Shown piece by piece: positions 15,981 through 23,988 of a stretch of 46,461 nt of DNA. The translations under genes were made by a program, and so were the position numbers. Within the stretch, counting starts at the first letter, position 1. The number at the start of each line of letters is the position of its first letter. Under the pieces are notes generated by a model. That model had not been told where the DNA came from and did no database searches. It saw only the letters and a list, made by a program, of their open reading frames with translations. This DNA comes from Thermoflexus sp042408815 (lineage in GTDB: Bacteria; Chloroflexota; Anaerolineae; Thermoflexales; Thermoflexaceae): the NCBI RefSeq assembly GCF_042408815.1, contig NZ_JBHOQR010000009.1, positions 1 to 46,461 of the forward strand, in the 5' to 3' direction.

Positions 15981-16670
15981 TTACCCCAGCGCGAACCGAT
16001 ATCCGAACCCTCGCTCCGTGAGCAGAAAGCGCGGTTGCTCGGGATCCGGTTCGATCCGCCGGCGAAGACGCCAGATGTACCACTTGATATTCTGAGGATC
16101 CACGCTGCCGTCGGGCCACACATCCCGGGCGATCTGCTCCGGGGTGAGGGTTTGACCCGCTCGCTCCGCCAGGTAACAGAGGAGACGATGCTCCGTTTCG
16201 GTCAGCCAACGCTCTTCCCCATTCAGGATCACCCGAGGATACTGCGGATCAATGAGCAGCGCCCCTTGCCCAAACCGCCAGTAGACCCGCTTCCCGGGCG
16301 GCGGGAGACCCACGCGACGCAGGTGCGCTTCAATGCGGGCCAGGAGCTCTTCCATGGCGAAAGGTTTCACCATGTAGTCATCCGCTCCCCGCTTCAATCC
16401 CTCCACCCGCTCTTCCACAGCCGTTCGGGCTGTGAGGATCAAAACCGGCACCGTTGAAATCCCACGGATCCGCCGGCAGATCTCCAGCCCATCGATATCC
16501 GGAAGCATCAGGTCCAGAATCACCAGGTCTGGTTGACCCTCCTGGAACCGCTGCCAGCCCTCCGTGCCGTTAAAAGCCAGCACAACCTGAAACCCCCGGC
16601 GCTCGAGAAAGAGGCGAATTAATTCCGCCAGCTCCACGTCGTCTTCAATGACCAGGATCGTCTCCGCCAT
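15981..16670 (-). CDS. OmpR/PhoB-family response regulator, without adjacent kinase
   Basis: A 229-aa two-domain regulator. The receiver domain has the acidic pair E9-D10-D11, phospho-acceptor D53 in VILDLMLP, T80 (LTART) and K102 (MVKPF). The C-terminal winged helix is visible as LTETEHRLLCYLAERAGQTLTPEQI through WYIWRLRRRIEPDPEQPRFLLTERGFGYRF. It should bind DNA as a dimer after phosphorylation. No histidine kinase gene is adjacent. The start follows GGGGGAGGTTGGA. It leads the operon with the two FemAB genes, which it may control. Confidence 0.95.
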   Translation of the reverse strand: MAETILVIEDDVELAELIRLFLERRGFQVVLAFNGTEGWQRFQEGQPDLVILDLMLPDIDGLEICRRIRGISTVPVLILTARTAVEERVEGLKRGADDYMVKPFAMEELLARIEAHLRRVGLPPPGKRVYWRFGQGALLIDPQYPRVILNGEERWLTETEHRLLCYLAERAGQTLTPEQIARDVWPDGSVDPQNIKWYIWRLRRRIEPDPEQPRFLLTERGFGYRFALG

Positions 16671-16957
16671 TCCAACCTCCCCCGGGCACCCGAGAGATCG
16701 ATCACCCTCGGCTGGAATCTATGGAAACCTATCCCACCCATCTGGACTTCTTCGGGGCCTCAGACTATGGAAGCAGCCATCAAGGCCAAATCCGAGAAAA
16801 CGAAGAGCCCTCCTCCCCACGATTCTTTGGACATGCATCGAGCCGGTACCTACCGCCCGAGGCGGCCAGCCCCGCTTCCGGAAGCAGCTCACCGTCCAAC
16901 CGGACATGCTCTATCCTCAGTATCGCACCAAACCGGAGGTTTGAGCAAGGTTGACCT

Positions 16958-17290
16958 AGGGGGCGCGCTGCGAACGACGGCTGGACCTCCCCCGCTTTCT
17001 ATACGACTCCAACCTATGGGGCGAACCCGCCTCGGGCGGACAGATCGATCGCCAGAGACAGGACGCTGAGCTGCTTTCAGATCTCCGGGGTCTCTTTACC
17101 CAGGCGACATCCACCCGGTGCACCATCTCAGGGACGCCAGCCACGGGGGGATGCCGGCGGTGAGCGGCGTGGTTGTCGAGGCCCGGGTGGCCCTCAAGGG
17201 GGTGCTGAACGACGAGGAACATGTGGCTGAGGTCGTGGCCCTGCGAGATGTGGCGGGGTGCGAGCATCGCTTGCGGATGCTCGCACCATC
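16958..17290 (+). pseudogene. Unidentified coding-like remnant in two frames within a gene-poor stretch (16671-17323)
   Basis: The 653 bp between the response regulator and rimM contain no intact gene. Two plus-strand pieces look once-coding. The first, from about 16958 to 17105, reads RRLDLPRFLYDSNLWGEPA and on to LLSDLRGLFTQ. The second, in another frame from about 17100 to 17290, reads HPVHHLRDASHGGMPAVSG then VVVEARVALKGVLNDEEHV. Its third codon positions are almost all G or C, like real genes here. Together they suggest a frameshifted, truncated gene. I do not recognise the family, and chance is not excluded. Positions 16671-16957 show nothing else apart from the regulator's upstream region. 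Confidence 0.33.
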
Positions 17291-17323
17291 GCTGTGGGTA
17301 GGGAATGGCTCCCGTCTTCCCCC

Positions 17324-17851
17324 TTACGCCTCCTCCGCCTCATCGAGAAGGCCAGGCATCGGCCAGATCACCATCCGATTGGCCTCCACATCGATCTCCC
17401 GGACGACATCCCGGATGGCCGGGATGAGGACCTCCCCGAAGGGCCCCAGAACGACATACACATCGTTAGCCCGCGTGTAGAGGATCTCTTTCACACGCCC
17501 CAGATATACCCCTTCCGTAGTGTAAACCTCCATGTCTAGGATCTCGTGCTCATAGAACTCCCCCGGGGGGAGCGGGACGGCCTCCTCCCGCTCGATCAGG
17601 ACCAGACGCCCCCGCAGGGCCTCTGCCGCCTCGCGGGTCTCACAGCCGGGCAGCCGCATCAGGACCATTCCCCGGTAATAACGAAAACGAACGCCTTCAT
17701 AGGGGATGGCTTCCTCACCGATGTAAACCCGCTTCAGCCGTTTGAGCTGTTCCGGGAAATCGGTGAGGATCTCCAGCTTCATCTCCCCCCGGACCCCCCA
17801 TGGACGGGCGATCCGGGCCACGGCCAGGAAACGAGGGGGCGGCTTCCGCAT
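17324..17851 (-). CDS. rimM: Ribosome maturation factor RimM
   Basis: A 175-aa protein for 30S subunit maturation that binds ribosomal protein S19. The N-terminal barrel starts FLAVARIARPWGVRGEMKLEILTDFPEQ, the conserved RimM opening (G-R/A-I-x-x-P-x-G-V-R-G-E). The C-terminal PRC-barrel includes EFYEHEILDMEVYTTEG, GRVKEIL, ANDVYVV and LIPAIRDVVREID. ATG 17851 is chosen since GGAG stands 10 nt upstream and homologues start here. An alternative TTG at 17878 would overlap the khpA stop by 3 bp. It is the last gene of the ffh-rpsP-khpA-rimM operon; trmD, its usual partner, does not follow. Confidence 0.92.
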   Translation of the reverse strand: MRKPPPRFLAVARIARPWGVRGEMKLEILTDFPEQLKRLKRVYIGEEAIPYEGVRFRYYRGMVLMRLPGCETREAAEALRGRLVLIEREEAVPLPPGEFYEHEILDMEVYTTEGVYLGRVKEILYTRANDVYVVLGPFGEVLIPAIRDVVREIDVEANRMVIWPMPGLLDEAEEA

Positions 17852-17874
17852 CGCGCGGGTTCTCCATCGCTTGC

Positions 17875-18108
17875 TCAATCCAGGGGCTCAATTCGCAGAT
17901 CCACCTTTCGATGAGGCGGGGCGGCGGCCCGCATCACCCGCCGGATCGCCTCCGCCAGATGCCCATCCCGGCCAATTAGACGTCCCATCTCCGCCTGGGG
18001 GACCTTCATGAAATATTTCACCACCGGCCCCCGGCGGACCTCCTTGATCTGAACCAAGGAGGGATCGTCCAGCAAGGCGTGGGCGATGAACTCCAAGAAG
18101 GCCCGCAT
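17875..18108 (-). CDS. khpA: RNA-binding KH-domain protein KhpA
   Basis: A 77-aa single KH domain protein (UPF0109 family). It begins RAFLEFIAHALLDDPSLVQI and holds the KH GxxG loop as GRLIGRDGHLAEAIRRVM, ending VDLRIEPLD. In Gram-positive bacteria KhpA pairs with KhpB in RNA regulation of cell division and translation. It sits between rpsP and rimM, its conserved place. ATG 18108 matches the family start and has GAGGGGG 6 nt upstream. A second ATG at 18123 overlaps the rpsP stop and would add five residues. The RimM gene follows at once. Confidence 0.9.
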   Translation of the reverse strand: MRAFLEFIAHALLDDPSLVQIKEVRRGPVVKYFMKVPQAEMGRLIGRDGHLAEAIRRVMRAAAPPHRKVDLRIEPLD

Positions 18109-18119
18109 TGCTGGCCCCC

Positions 18120-18452
18120 TCATCGGGTGGAAGTGCGCGTGCCCGCCTGAAGGGTTGTGGCCTCCGCCAGAAGGGCCTCCAGCGGCTCGCCGGCCTTCAG
18201 GCGCTCAAAGCGGGCCAGGGTACCCGTTTTACGGAACAGGATCTGCACCGCCTCTGTAGGCTGGGCGCCCACCCGTAGCCAGTGGAGCGCACGAGCCTCG
18301 TTGACCACGATGGTCTCTGGCTCCGTGCGCGGGTTGTAATGTCCGATGATTTCAATGAACTTCCCATCCCGCGGCGCCCGCGAATCGGCCACGACAATCC
18401 GATAGGTCGGTTCATGCTTTTTGCCCATGCGTTGCAAACGGATCCGAACCAT
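18120..18452 (-). CDS. rpsP: 30S ribosomal protein S16
   Basis: A 110-aa ribosomal protein S16. It opens VRIRLQRMGKKHEPTYRIVVADSRAPRDGKFIEIIGHYNPRTEP, the near-invariant S16 N-terminus, and continues with ALHWLRVGAQPTEAVQILFRKTG. A short Ala/Thr-rich C-terminal tail follows. ATG 18452 is preferred over the longer frame start at 18518 because of the family start and AGGTGAG just upstream. The gene lies 87 bp after ffh and overlaps the first possible khpA start. Confidence 0.97.
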   Translation of the reverse strand: MVRIRLQRMGKKHEPTYRIVVADSRAPRDGKFIEIIGHYNPRTEPETIVVNEARALHWLRVGAQPTEAVQILFRKTGTLARFERLKAGEPLEALLAEATTLQAGTRTSTR

Positions 18453-18539
18453 TCTCACCTCGCCGGTTGAGTTTAAGGGGTAGGGCTCAGGAAATGGGCT
18501 GGGCTCTTCCCTTGCCATTCTGGGACAGCAGGAGGCCCC

Positions 18540-19862
18540 TTACCGGAAGAAGGGGAATGGGAAGCCGCCCCGGCCAGATTTCATCTGCTTCATCAAGCGT
18601 TGCAGCTGGCGGAACTCGTTGAGCAGCTGATTGACCTCCTGCACCGTGGTGCCGCTCCCACGGGCAATGCGGCGCTTGCGGCTGGCGTTGATAATCTCTG
18701 GGTTACAGCGTTCCTCCGGCGTCATCGAGTTGATGATGGCCTCGATCCGCTTGAACTGGCGATCTGCCTCCTCCGGGGAGACCATGCGGGCGAGCTGCTG
18801 ATAGCCCGGCAGCAATTCCAGCAGCTGCGAGAGTGGGCCCATTTTCCGCATCATCCGCAGCTGCTCCCGGAAATCCTCCAGGGTGAATTCGGCCCGTGTG
18901 AGCTTGCGAGCCATTTCCGCCGCCTTCTCTGCCTCCACCGCCTCCTGGGCCTTCTCGATCAGGGCCTGCACATCCCCCATGCCCAGGATCCGGGAGGCCA
19001 TCCGTTCCGGCTGGAATGGCTCCAGCTGGTCCGGCTTCTCCCCCACCCCAAGGAACTTAATGGGCACTCCGGTCACGGCCCGGATGCTGATGGCCGCCCC
19101 GCCCCGCGCGTCACCATCCAGTTTGGTCAAGATCAGACCCGTCAGCCCCAGACGCTGATGGAACACCTCAGCCGCTCGCACTGCATCCTGCCCGGTCATG
19201 GCATCAACCACCAGCAGGATCTCCTCCGGCCGAATCGCATCCCGAATGGCCTCCAGCTCCCGCATCATTTCGTCATCGATGTGGAGCCGGCCCGCCGTAT
19301 CCAGGATCACCAGGGTATGCCCCTGCTCCCGAGCGAATCGCAGGCTGTTTTGGGCGATGGTGACCGGGTCCGCCTCCGGCCCTTCCTGGTAAACCGGGAT
19401 ATTCAGCTGCCGCCCCAGCACCTCCAACTGGGTGATTGCCGCCGGCCGGTAAACATCCGCAGCCACCAGGAGCGGGCGCTGCCCGGTTTTGCGCAGGCGC
19501 AGGGCCAGTTTGGCGGCCGTGGTGGTCTTCCCGGACCCCTGGAGGCCCACCAGCATCACGATATGGGGGGGCGACCCGGCCAGGCGGATCGACGCCGGGG
19601 TCCCCAAGGTTTTCACCAGCTCCTCATAGACGATTTTGATCACCTGTTGCGCGGGAGTGAGGCTCCGGGCGACCTCTGCGCCCACCGCCCGTTCCCGCAC
19701 CCGCCCCAGGAAGTCCCGAACGACGGTATAATGGACGTCCGCCTCCAGGAGGGCGAGGCGGATCTCCCGGAGGGCGGCATCGACATCCGCCTCCGTCAAC
19801 ACCCCCCGTCGCCCCAGGCGATCGAAGATCCCCTGGAATTTTTGGGACAGCCCCTCAAACAT
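18540..19862 (-). CDS. ffh: Signal recognition particle protein Ffh (SRP54)
   Basis: A 440-aa GTPase that binds signal sequences on the ribosome and hands them to FtsY. The N domain is at residues about 1-90. The G domain has the P-loop GLQGSGKTTTAAKLALRL, DTAGRLHID and TKLDGDARGG. The methionine-rich M domain (from about 300) contains GMGDVQALIEKAQE, GPLSQLLELLPG and the RNA-binding RKRRIARGSGTTVQEVNQLL. The C-terminal tail is short (GRGGFPFPFFR). It is the first gene of an operon with rpsP, khpA and rimM. AAGGAAGCAAGGGA precedes the ATG. Confidence 0.97.
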   Translation of the reverse strand: MFEGLSQKFQGIFDRLGRRGVLTEADVDAALREIRLALLEADVHYTVVRDFLGRVRERAVGAEVARSLTPAQQVIKIVYEELVKTLGTPASIRLAGSPPHIVMLVGLQGSGKTTTAAKLALRLRKTGQRPLLVAADVYRPAAITQLEVLGRQLNIPVYQEGPEADPVTIAQNSLRFAREQGHTLVILDTAGRLHIDDEMMRELEAIRDAIRPEEILLVVDAMTGQDAVRAAEVFHQRLGLTGLILTKLDGDARGGAAISIRAVTGVPIKFLGVGEKPDQLEPFQPERMASRILGMGDVQALIEKAQEAVEAEKAAEMARKLTRAEFTLEDFREQLRMMRKMGPLSQLLELLPGYQQLARMVSPEEADRQFKRIEAIINSMTPEERCNPEIINASRKRRIARGSGTTVQEVNQLLNEFRQLQRLMKQMKSGRGGFPFPFFR

Positions 19863-19901
19863 TCCCTTGCTTCCTTCCCCTTGCTCGATGGACGCCGGAA
19901 A

Positions 19902-19930
19902 ATTATATCACAATGGGGTAGGCTCTGGAA
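19902..19930 (-). promoter_or_regulatory. Promoter for the ffh operon
   Basis: On the minus strand a perfect TATAAT lies at 19907-19902, 39 bp upstream of the ffh start. Seventeen base pairs further upstream the -35 position reads TTCCAG (19930-19925), a poor match, so the -10 carries the call. Confidence 0.45.
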
Positions 19931-20112
19931 GGCAGCCTGCGCCGGGTGAAAGCGGCATCCGGGGCTATAGCCTAACTACCCTATGGTGCCGCCCGGATGA
20001 AGCCTCGGATCCAGGCGGGGCATGGGATGAGCTGGATAAGCCGGAGGGAGGGGGAGTTGCACGATGTATTTCCCGCAAGGGGAGCGCGCGCGAGTTTCCT
20101 TAGGAGGATAGG

Positions 20113-21933
20113 ATGTTTTCTCTTTCGGCGATCTGGATCTTGCTGATCCTGATTGTGATGGCCGGCCTGATGATGAGCGGGGCGCTGCGGCCGGATCTGG
20201 CTGCCCTAATCCTGGTTTTGGGGCTGTCCTTCAGCGGGTTGCTTTCCCCTCAAGAGGCCTTCAGCGGGTTCAGTCGCTCCGTCGTCATCGCGCTCATCGC
20301 CCTCTTCATTCTCACGGCGGGGCTGAACCGAACGGGGGTTTCTCGCATCCTGGGTGAGCGGCTGAGCCGGTGGGCTGGGAATTCCCCGCAACGACTCGTC
20401 GCGGGGATGACCGCGTTGACCGCTCTGCTCTCGATGACGATGAACTCGGTGACGGCCGCCGCCGTGACGATGCCTCTAGCCGTTCAGGCGGCTCGACGGA
20501 TCGGCCTGGCCCCCTCCCGCATCCTGATCCCGATCGCGTATGGGGCCCTGCTCGGGGGGATGCCCACCCTGTTCACCACCGCCAATCTGCTGATCAGCGG
20601 CCTCCTCCGGGAAAGCCAGGGGCGCTTCCTGACCATGCTGGATTTCCTCGCGGTCGGCGGGCTCCCGGCCCTCCTCGGTTTGCTGTGGGTGATCCTGGTC
20701 ACATGGCGAACCCTGCCGGAACGCTTCCCTGCGGGGCAACTGATGCGCCTTCACCGATTGAACCGGGAACTGGCGGAGATCTACGGCTTGAAGAATGGCC
20801 TGGTGGAGCTCATGATCGAACCGGCCTCGCCCTTAGCCGGCGTTTCGCTGGGCGAAAGCGAGCTCGCTTCCCGATATCAGCTGATGGTGGTGGGGATCCG
20901 CAGGGGCGGACGGCTGATCCTTTCTCCTACTCGCTCGGAAACGTTCCAGCCCGGGGATGTGCTTCTGGTTGCCGCTGGGCCTCCCGGGGAAGCCAACTTG
21001 GAAGAGGCCACGCGGGTCCTCCAGCTTCGCAAGCTCCCTCGTCCGACGGCTCCCGAGATCCTGGAGGCCGGCGAAGCGGGACTGATCGAGATCCTCCTCT
21101 CCCCACACACCACTTTGATGGGCAAGACGCTCCGGGAGCTCCGATTCCGAGAGCGATATGGCCTTCAGGTTCTGGCCATCTGGCGGGAAGGACGCCCCAT
21201 CCGGGCTGGGCTGGCGGAGGAGCGCTTGCGTTTTGGAGATGCCCTGCTGGCCTACGGCCCGTGGGAGCGGATTCGCCTTCTCCAGGACGATCCGGAGTTC
21301 ATCGTCTTGCAGACCGATGGGGAGCCCATACGGGCCTCCCGCCGGATCCCGGCGATCGGGATCATGCTGGGGGTGATCCTGGCCTCGATCATGACCTCTC
21401 GATCGGTAGCCGAATTGACCATGGCTGGGGCGGTGCTGATGATCCTGACCGGTTGCCTGACGATGGAGGAAGCCTACCGGGCTATCGAATGGCCAACAGT
21501 GTTCATGGTCGCCGGGCTGCTGCCGCTCTCCACCGCAATCGCTCGGACAGGAGCCGCCCAAGGACTGGGGGAGCTGTTGCTTCAGGGGATCGGCAACACC
21601 CCGCCCTGGATGGGCATCCTGGCATTCACTGGGATCGCCGCGGCGTTGACCCAGGTGCTCTCCGCCTCGGTCACCGTCGTCGTTTGGGGTCCGATCGCAC
21701 TGCGCGCGGCTCCGATTCTGGGGATCCCGCCGCACTGGATGGGGCTGGCGGTGGCTCTGGCGACCTCAGCAGCCTTCCTCACACCGATGGCCCACCCCGC
21801 CAACGCCCTGGTGATGGGTGCGGGCGGCTATCGGCCTAAAGATTTCCTTAAAGCAGGGCTCCCCCTCTGGGCCCTCAGCATAGGGGCCATCACATTGTCC
21901 ACCGTATGGTTCGGGCGATGGCTTCCACAATAA
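20113..21933 (+). CDS. SLC13/DASS-type anion transporter with two RCK_C (TrkA-C) domains
   Basis: A 606-aa membrane protein. The N-terminal membrane half has helices from residue 5 with the transport signature MTMNSVTAAAVTMPLAV. Two cytoplasmic TrkA-C-like domains follow (about residues 220-300 and 320-395): NGLVELMIEPASPLAGVSL...GDVLLVAAGP and GLIEILLSPHTTLMGKTL...GDALLAYGP. The second membrane half carries the matching signature LSASVTVVVWGPIAL and TSAAFLTPMAHPANALV. Such proteins move sulfate, dicarboxylates or other anions with Na+; the RCK_C domains may sense nucleotides. AGGAGG stands 5 nt before the ATG. It is convergent with fmdE, with a single base between the stops. Confidence 0.9.
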   Translation: MFSLSAIWILLILIVMAGLMMSGALRPDLAALILVLGLSFSGLLSPQEAFSGFSRSVVIALIALFILTAGLNRTGVSRILGERLSRWAGNSPQRLVAGMTALTALLSMTMNSVTAAAVTMPLAVQAARRIGLAPSRILIPIAYGALLGGMPTLFTTANLLISGLLRESQGRFLTMLDFLAVGGLPALLGLLWVILVTWRTLPERFPAGQLMRLHRLNRELAEIYGLKNGLVELMIEPASPLAGVSLGESELASRYQLMVVGIRRGGRLILSPTRSETFQPGDVLLVAAGPPGEANLEEATRVLQLRKLPRPTAPEILEAGEAGLIEILLSPHTTLMGKTLRELRFRERYGLQVLAIWREGRPIRAGLAEERLRFGDALLAYGPWERIRLLQDDPEFIVLQTDGEPIRASRRIPAIGIMLGVILASIMTSRSVAELTMAGAVLMILTGCLTMEEAYRAIEWPTVFMVAGLLPLSTAIARTGAAQGLGELLLQGIGNTPPWMGILAFTGIAAALTQVLSASVTVVVWGPIALRAAPILGIPPHWMGLAVALATSAAFLTPMAHPANALVMGAGGYRPKDFLKAGLPLWALSIGAITLSTVWFGRWLPQ

Positions 21934-21934
21934 T

Positions 21935-22525
21935 TTAAGGGGCTTCCAGAGGCGTGTAATAGGGTTCGCCCGCGCACGCCCGACACAACACCTGGCCGTT
22001 CCGGACCACCTCTCGCCCATCGTTAATCCCCTCACCGCAACGGGCGCAGAAAACCCGCCGAAGGGGATGGCCAGGCAAATCCTCCTGTGGGATCGCCACC
22101 CGAACCCATTGGAGGCGGAACAGATCCTCATCGGGCATGATCCGATAGGCGTGGCGCTGGGCAGCAGCTGGGCTCAGACCGGGCGGGGCCAGGTGGAGGG
22201 CGGTCTCCCGCGCCTCATCCCGGGCCACGATCCGCACCGCCCGACCAGTCCGGGTGTCCACGAAGGTCGCCGCTGCTTTCCCATAATCGATGTGCTTCAG
22301 AGTGCGCCGTCCCAAACGGCATCCCGTCACCGTGGCGATGGCATCCGTCAGGCAACGATCGATCTCCACATAGACGATCAATCGGCGTCGATCCCCGGAA
22401 TCCTCCGGATTCAATCCCAGCAGCCGGCATCCCAGAAGGGCCATTCGAACACCCAGGATCTGACCGGGGCAGAGATGTCCATGGAAAGTCGCCGCTTCTT
22501 CTAGCCACTCTTCCAACGTGCGCAT
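21935..22525 (-). CDS. fmdE: FmdE family protein with C-terminal zinc finger
   Basis: A 196-aa protein of the FmdE family. The N-terminal domain (about 1-140) has the hallmark FHGHLCPGQILGVRMALLG, then RCLTDAIATVTGCRLGRRTLKHIDYGKAAATF, with conserved His and Cys likely to bind metal. The C-terminal part is a TraR/DksA-like zinc finger: VFCARCGEGINDGREVVRNGQVLCRACAG (two CxxC). In archaea the family is linked to molybdenum formylmethanofuran dehydrogenase, but its bacterial role is unclear. It follows tatA by 28 bp on the same strand, suggesting cotranscription. Its stop nearly touches that of the convergent transporter. Confidence 0.86.
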   Translation of the reverse strand: MRTLEEWLEEAATFHGHLCPGQILGVRMALLGCRLLGLNPEDSGDRRRLIVYVEIDRCLTDAIATVTGCRLGRRTLKHIDYGKAAATFVDTRTGRAVRIVARDEARETALHLAPPGLSPAAAQRHAYRIMPDEDLFRLQWVRVAIPQEDLPGHPLRRVFCARCGEGINDGREVVRNGQVLCRACAGEPYYTPLEAP

Positions 22526-22553
22526 TCCGGACTCCCGAGCGATCGGATCGGGC

Positions 22554-22730
22554 TCAGGAAGGCTTATCCGGCTTCGTTTCCGATTTCTCCTCTTCCGCGG
22601 TCAGGCCCCGACGGAATTCCCGAATGCTCTGCCCGAGCTCCCGGGCCAGATGGGTCAAACGACCAGGCCCGAAGAGCAAAAGGGCGATCAACAAAATGAT
22701 GACCAACTCAACGGGTCCCAGACGGAACAT
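22554..22730 (-). CDS. tatA: Twin-arginine translocase subunit TatA
   Basis: A 58-aa protein too small for most gene finders. It begins FRLGPVELVIILLIALLLFG, a short N-terminal transmembrane helix. The TatA/B hinge FGPGRL and the amphipathic helix LTHLARELGQSIREFRRGL follow, then a charged tail rich in Glu and Lys. TatA oligomers form the passage for folded proteins. ATG 22730 has GGAGG 6 nt upstream. tatC is not in the window. It is followed by fmdE; the Tat route exports folded cofactor enzymes, so the pair may serve a metalloenzyme. Confidence 0.88.
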   Translation of the reverse strand: MFRLGPVELVIILLIALLLFGPGRLTHLARELGQSIREFRRGLTAEEEKSETKPDKPS

Positions 22731-22786
22731 CCCATTCCTCCACCTGAAGATTCATACGCTTCGATCCTTCCGCCCTGAAGAGTTCG

Positions 22787-22816
22787 TAAAAGGGCGCAAG
22801 GGCAGGGCGCCTTTTT
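22787..22816. terminator. Bidirectional rho-independent terminator
   Basis: GGCGC (22793-22797) pairs with GCGCC (22807-22811). On the plus strand TTTTT follows (22812-22816). On the minus strand the stem is preceded by A5 and followed by CTTTT. It lies about 100 bp beyond the galE stop and upstream of tatA, so it should end the galE transcript. Confidence 0.55.
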
Positions 22817-22917
22817 GTGCGGTCAAGGAAGAACAGCCAAGCCACGGGCTCCATGGAACACAACGGACACGGCGGGGCTCCATCTCGGGAAAGCGCCCTG
22901 CGACAACCAAACGCTCC

Positions 22918-23892
22918 TCATTCCGCATACCCTTCGGGGTGAGCCTGCATCCAGCGCCACGCGCTGAGCACGATGTCCCGCAACTTGAATTGAGGGGTCC
23001 AGCCCAGGTCCCGGTGAATGGCTTCTGGGGAGGCGACCAGCATCGCCGGATCCCCGGGCCGCCGGGGCGCCTCGACCGCTGGGATCGGATGCCCCGTCAC
23101 CTCCCGGCATACCTCCAGGACCTCTCGCACCGTGTATCCCACTCCAGTGCCCACATTATAAATCATCACCGGCCGATCTGAGAGGGCCTCCAGGGCCAGA
23201 AGATGCGCCCGGGCCAGGTCGGCCACGTGGATATAATCCCGCACGCATGTCCCATCCCGGGTGGGGTAATCCGTCCCATAGATCTCCACGTAGGGCCGAC
23301 GGCCCATGGCCACGGCCAGGATGTTCGGGATCAGATGGCTCTCCGGCCGATGATCTTCTCCGCGGCTTGCGGTTGCTCCTCCCGCGTTGAAATATCGCAG
23401 GGCGGCATAGCGCAGGCCACGGGTGCGATGCAGCCACATCAGGACGCGCTCCACCGTCGCCTTGGTTTCCCCATAAACATTTACGGGCCCGATGGGGGAA
23501 GACTCTGTGAGCGGCTCCGGGGCTGGGGCATAGACCGCGGCGGTGGATGAGAACACCACCCGATCTACTCCAGCGGCCAGCAACGATTCCAAAAAAGCGA
23601 TGGTGTGGGCGACGTTGTTCCGAAGATACTTGAAAGGATCCCGCATGGATTCTCCGGCTTCAATGAAGGCAGCGAAATGCATGGCCGCCTGACAGGGCCA
23701 CCGGCGAAGAGTCTCCATCACTTGTTCCCTATCACCGATATCGCCCTGCACAAACAGAGCGCCTTCGGGAACCGCAGCGCGGAATCCATGCGAGAGATTA
23801 TCATAGACCACGACCTCGTAACCGGCTTCCAGCAAGGATTCCGCCACGATACTGCCGATGTATCCAGCGCCGCCCGCCACCAGGACGCGCAT
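22918..23892 (-). CDS. galE: UDP-glucose 4-epimerase
   Basis: A 324-aa short-chain dehydrogenase of the extended type that interconverts UDP-glucose and UDP-galactose using bound NAD. The Rossmann start is VLVAGGAGYIGSIVAESLL (GxxGxxG). The catalytic Ser and Tyr-x-x-x-Lys are in VVFSSTAAVYA and VNVYGETKATVERVL. RYFNAGGA and RDYIHVADLARAH are GalE signatures, and the length is typical. It probably supplies UDP-sugars to the glycosyltransferases in the window, such as the GT2 enzyme just upstream on the same strand. A terminator lies downstream at 22787-22816. Confidence 0.95.
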   Translation of the reverse strand: MRVLVAGGAGYIGSIVAESLLEAGYEVVVYDNLSHGFRAAVPEGALFVQGDIGDREQVMETLRRWPCQAAMHFAAFIEAGESMRDPFKYLRNNVAHTIAFLESLLAAGVDRVVFSSTAAVYAPAPEPLTESSPIGPVNVYGETKATVERVLMWLHRTRGLRYAALRYFNAGGATASRGEDHRPESHLIPNILAVAMGRRPYVEIYGTDYPTRDGTCVRDYIHVADLARAHLLALEALSDRPVMIYNVGTGVGYTVREVLEVCREVTGHPIPAVEAPRRPGDPAMLVASPEAIHRDLGWTPQFKLRDIVLSAWRWMQAHPEGYAE

Positions 23893-23988
23893 GGGAGCGT
23901 GGTATCCTCTGATAGATGGAACGATTCCGGGATTCCAGCAGGCTTTCCCTCACGGGGAGGGAGACGCGCCCCCCGGAAAACACGCAGT

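Noticed and set aside
17118..17480. Intact 120-aa plus-strand gene
   Set aside because: Only its first 57 codons look coding; the rest is antisense to rimM. It is reported as a remnant instead.
18600..19949. Plus-strand open frame of 449 codons
   Set aside because: It is the exact antisense of ffh; no domain can be seen in it.
20370..21839. Second plus-strand frame inside the SLC13-like gene
   Set aside because: It is a shifted frame rich in Gly, Arg, Pro and Asp with no domains, while the other frame shows a complete transporter.
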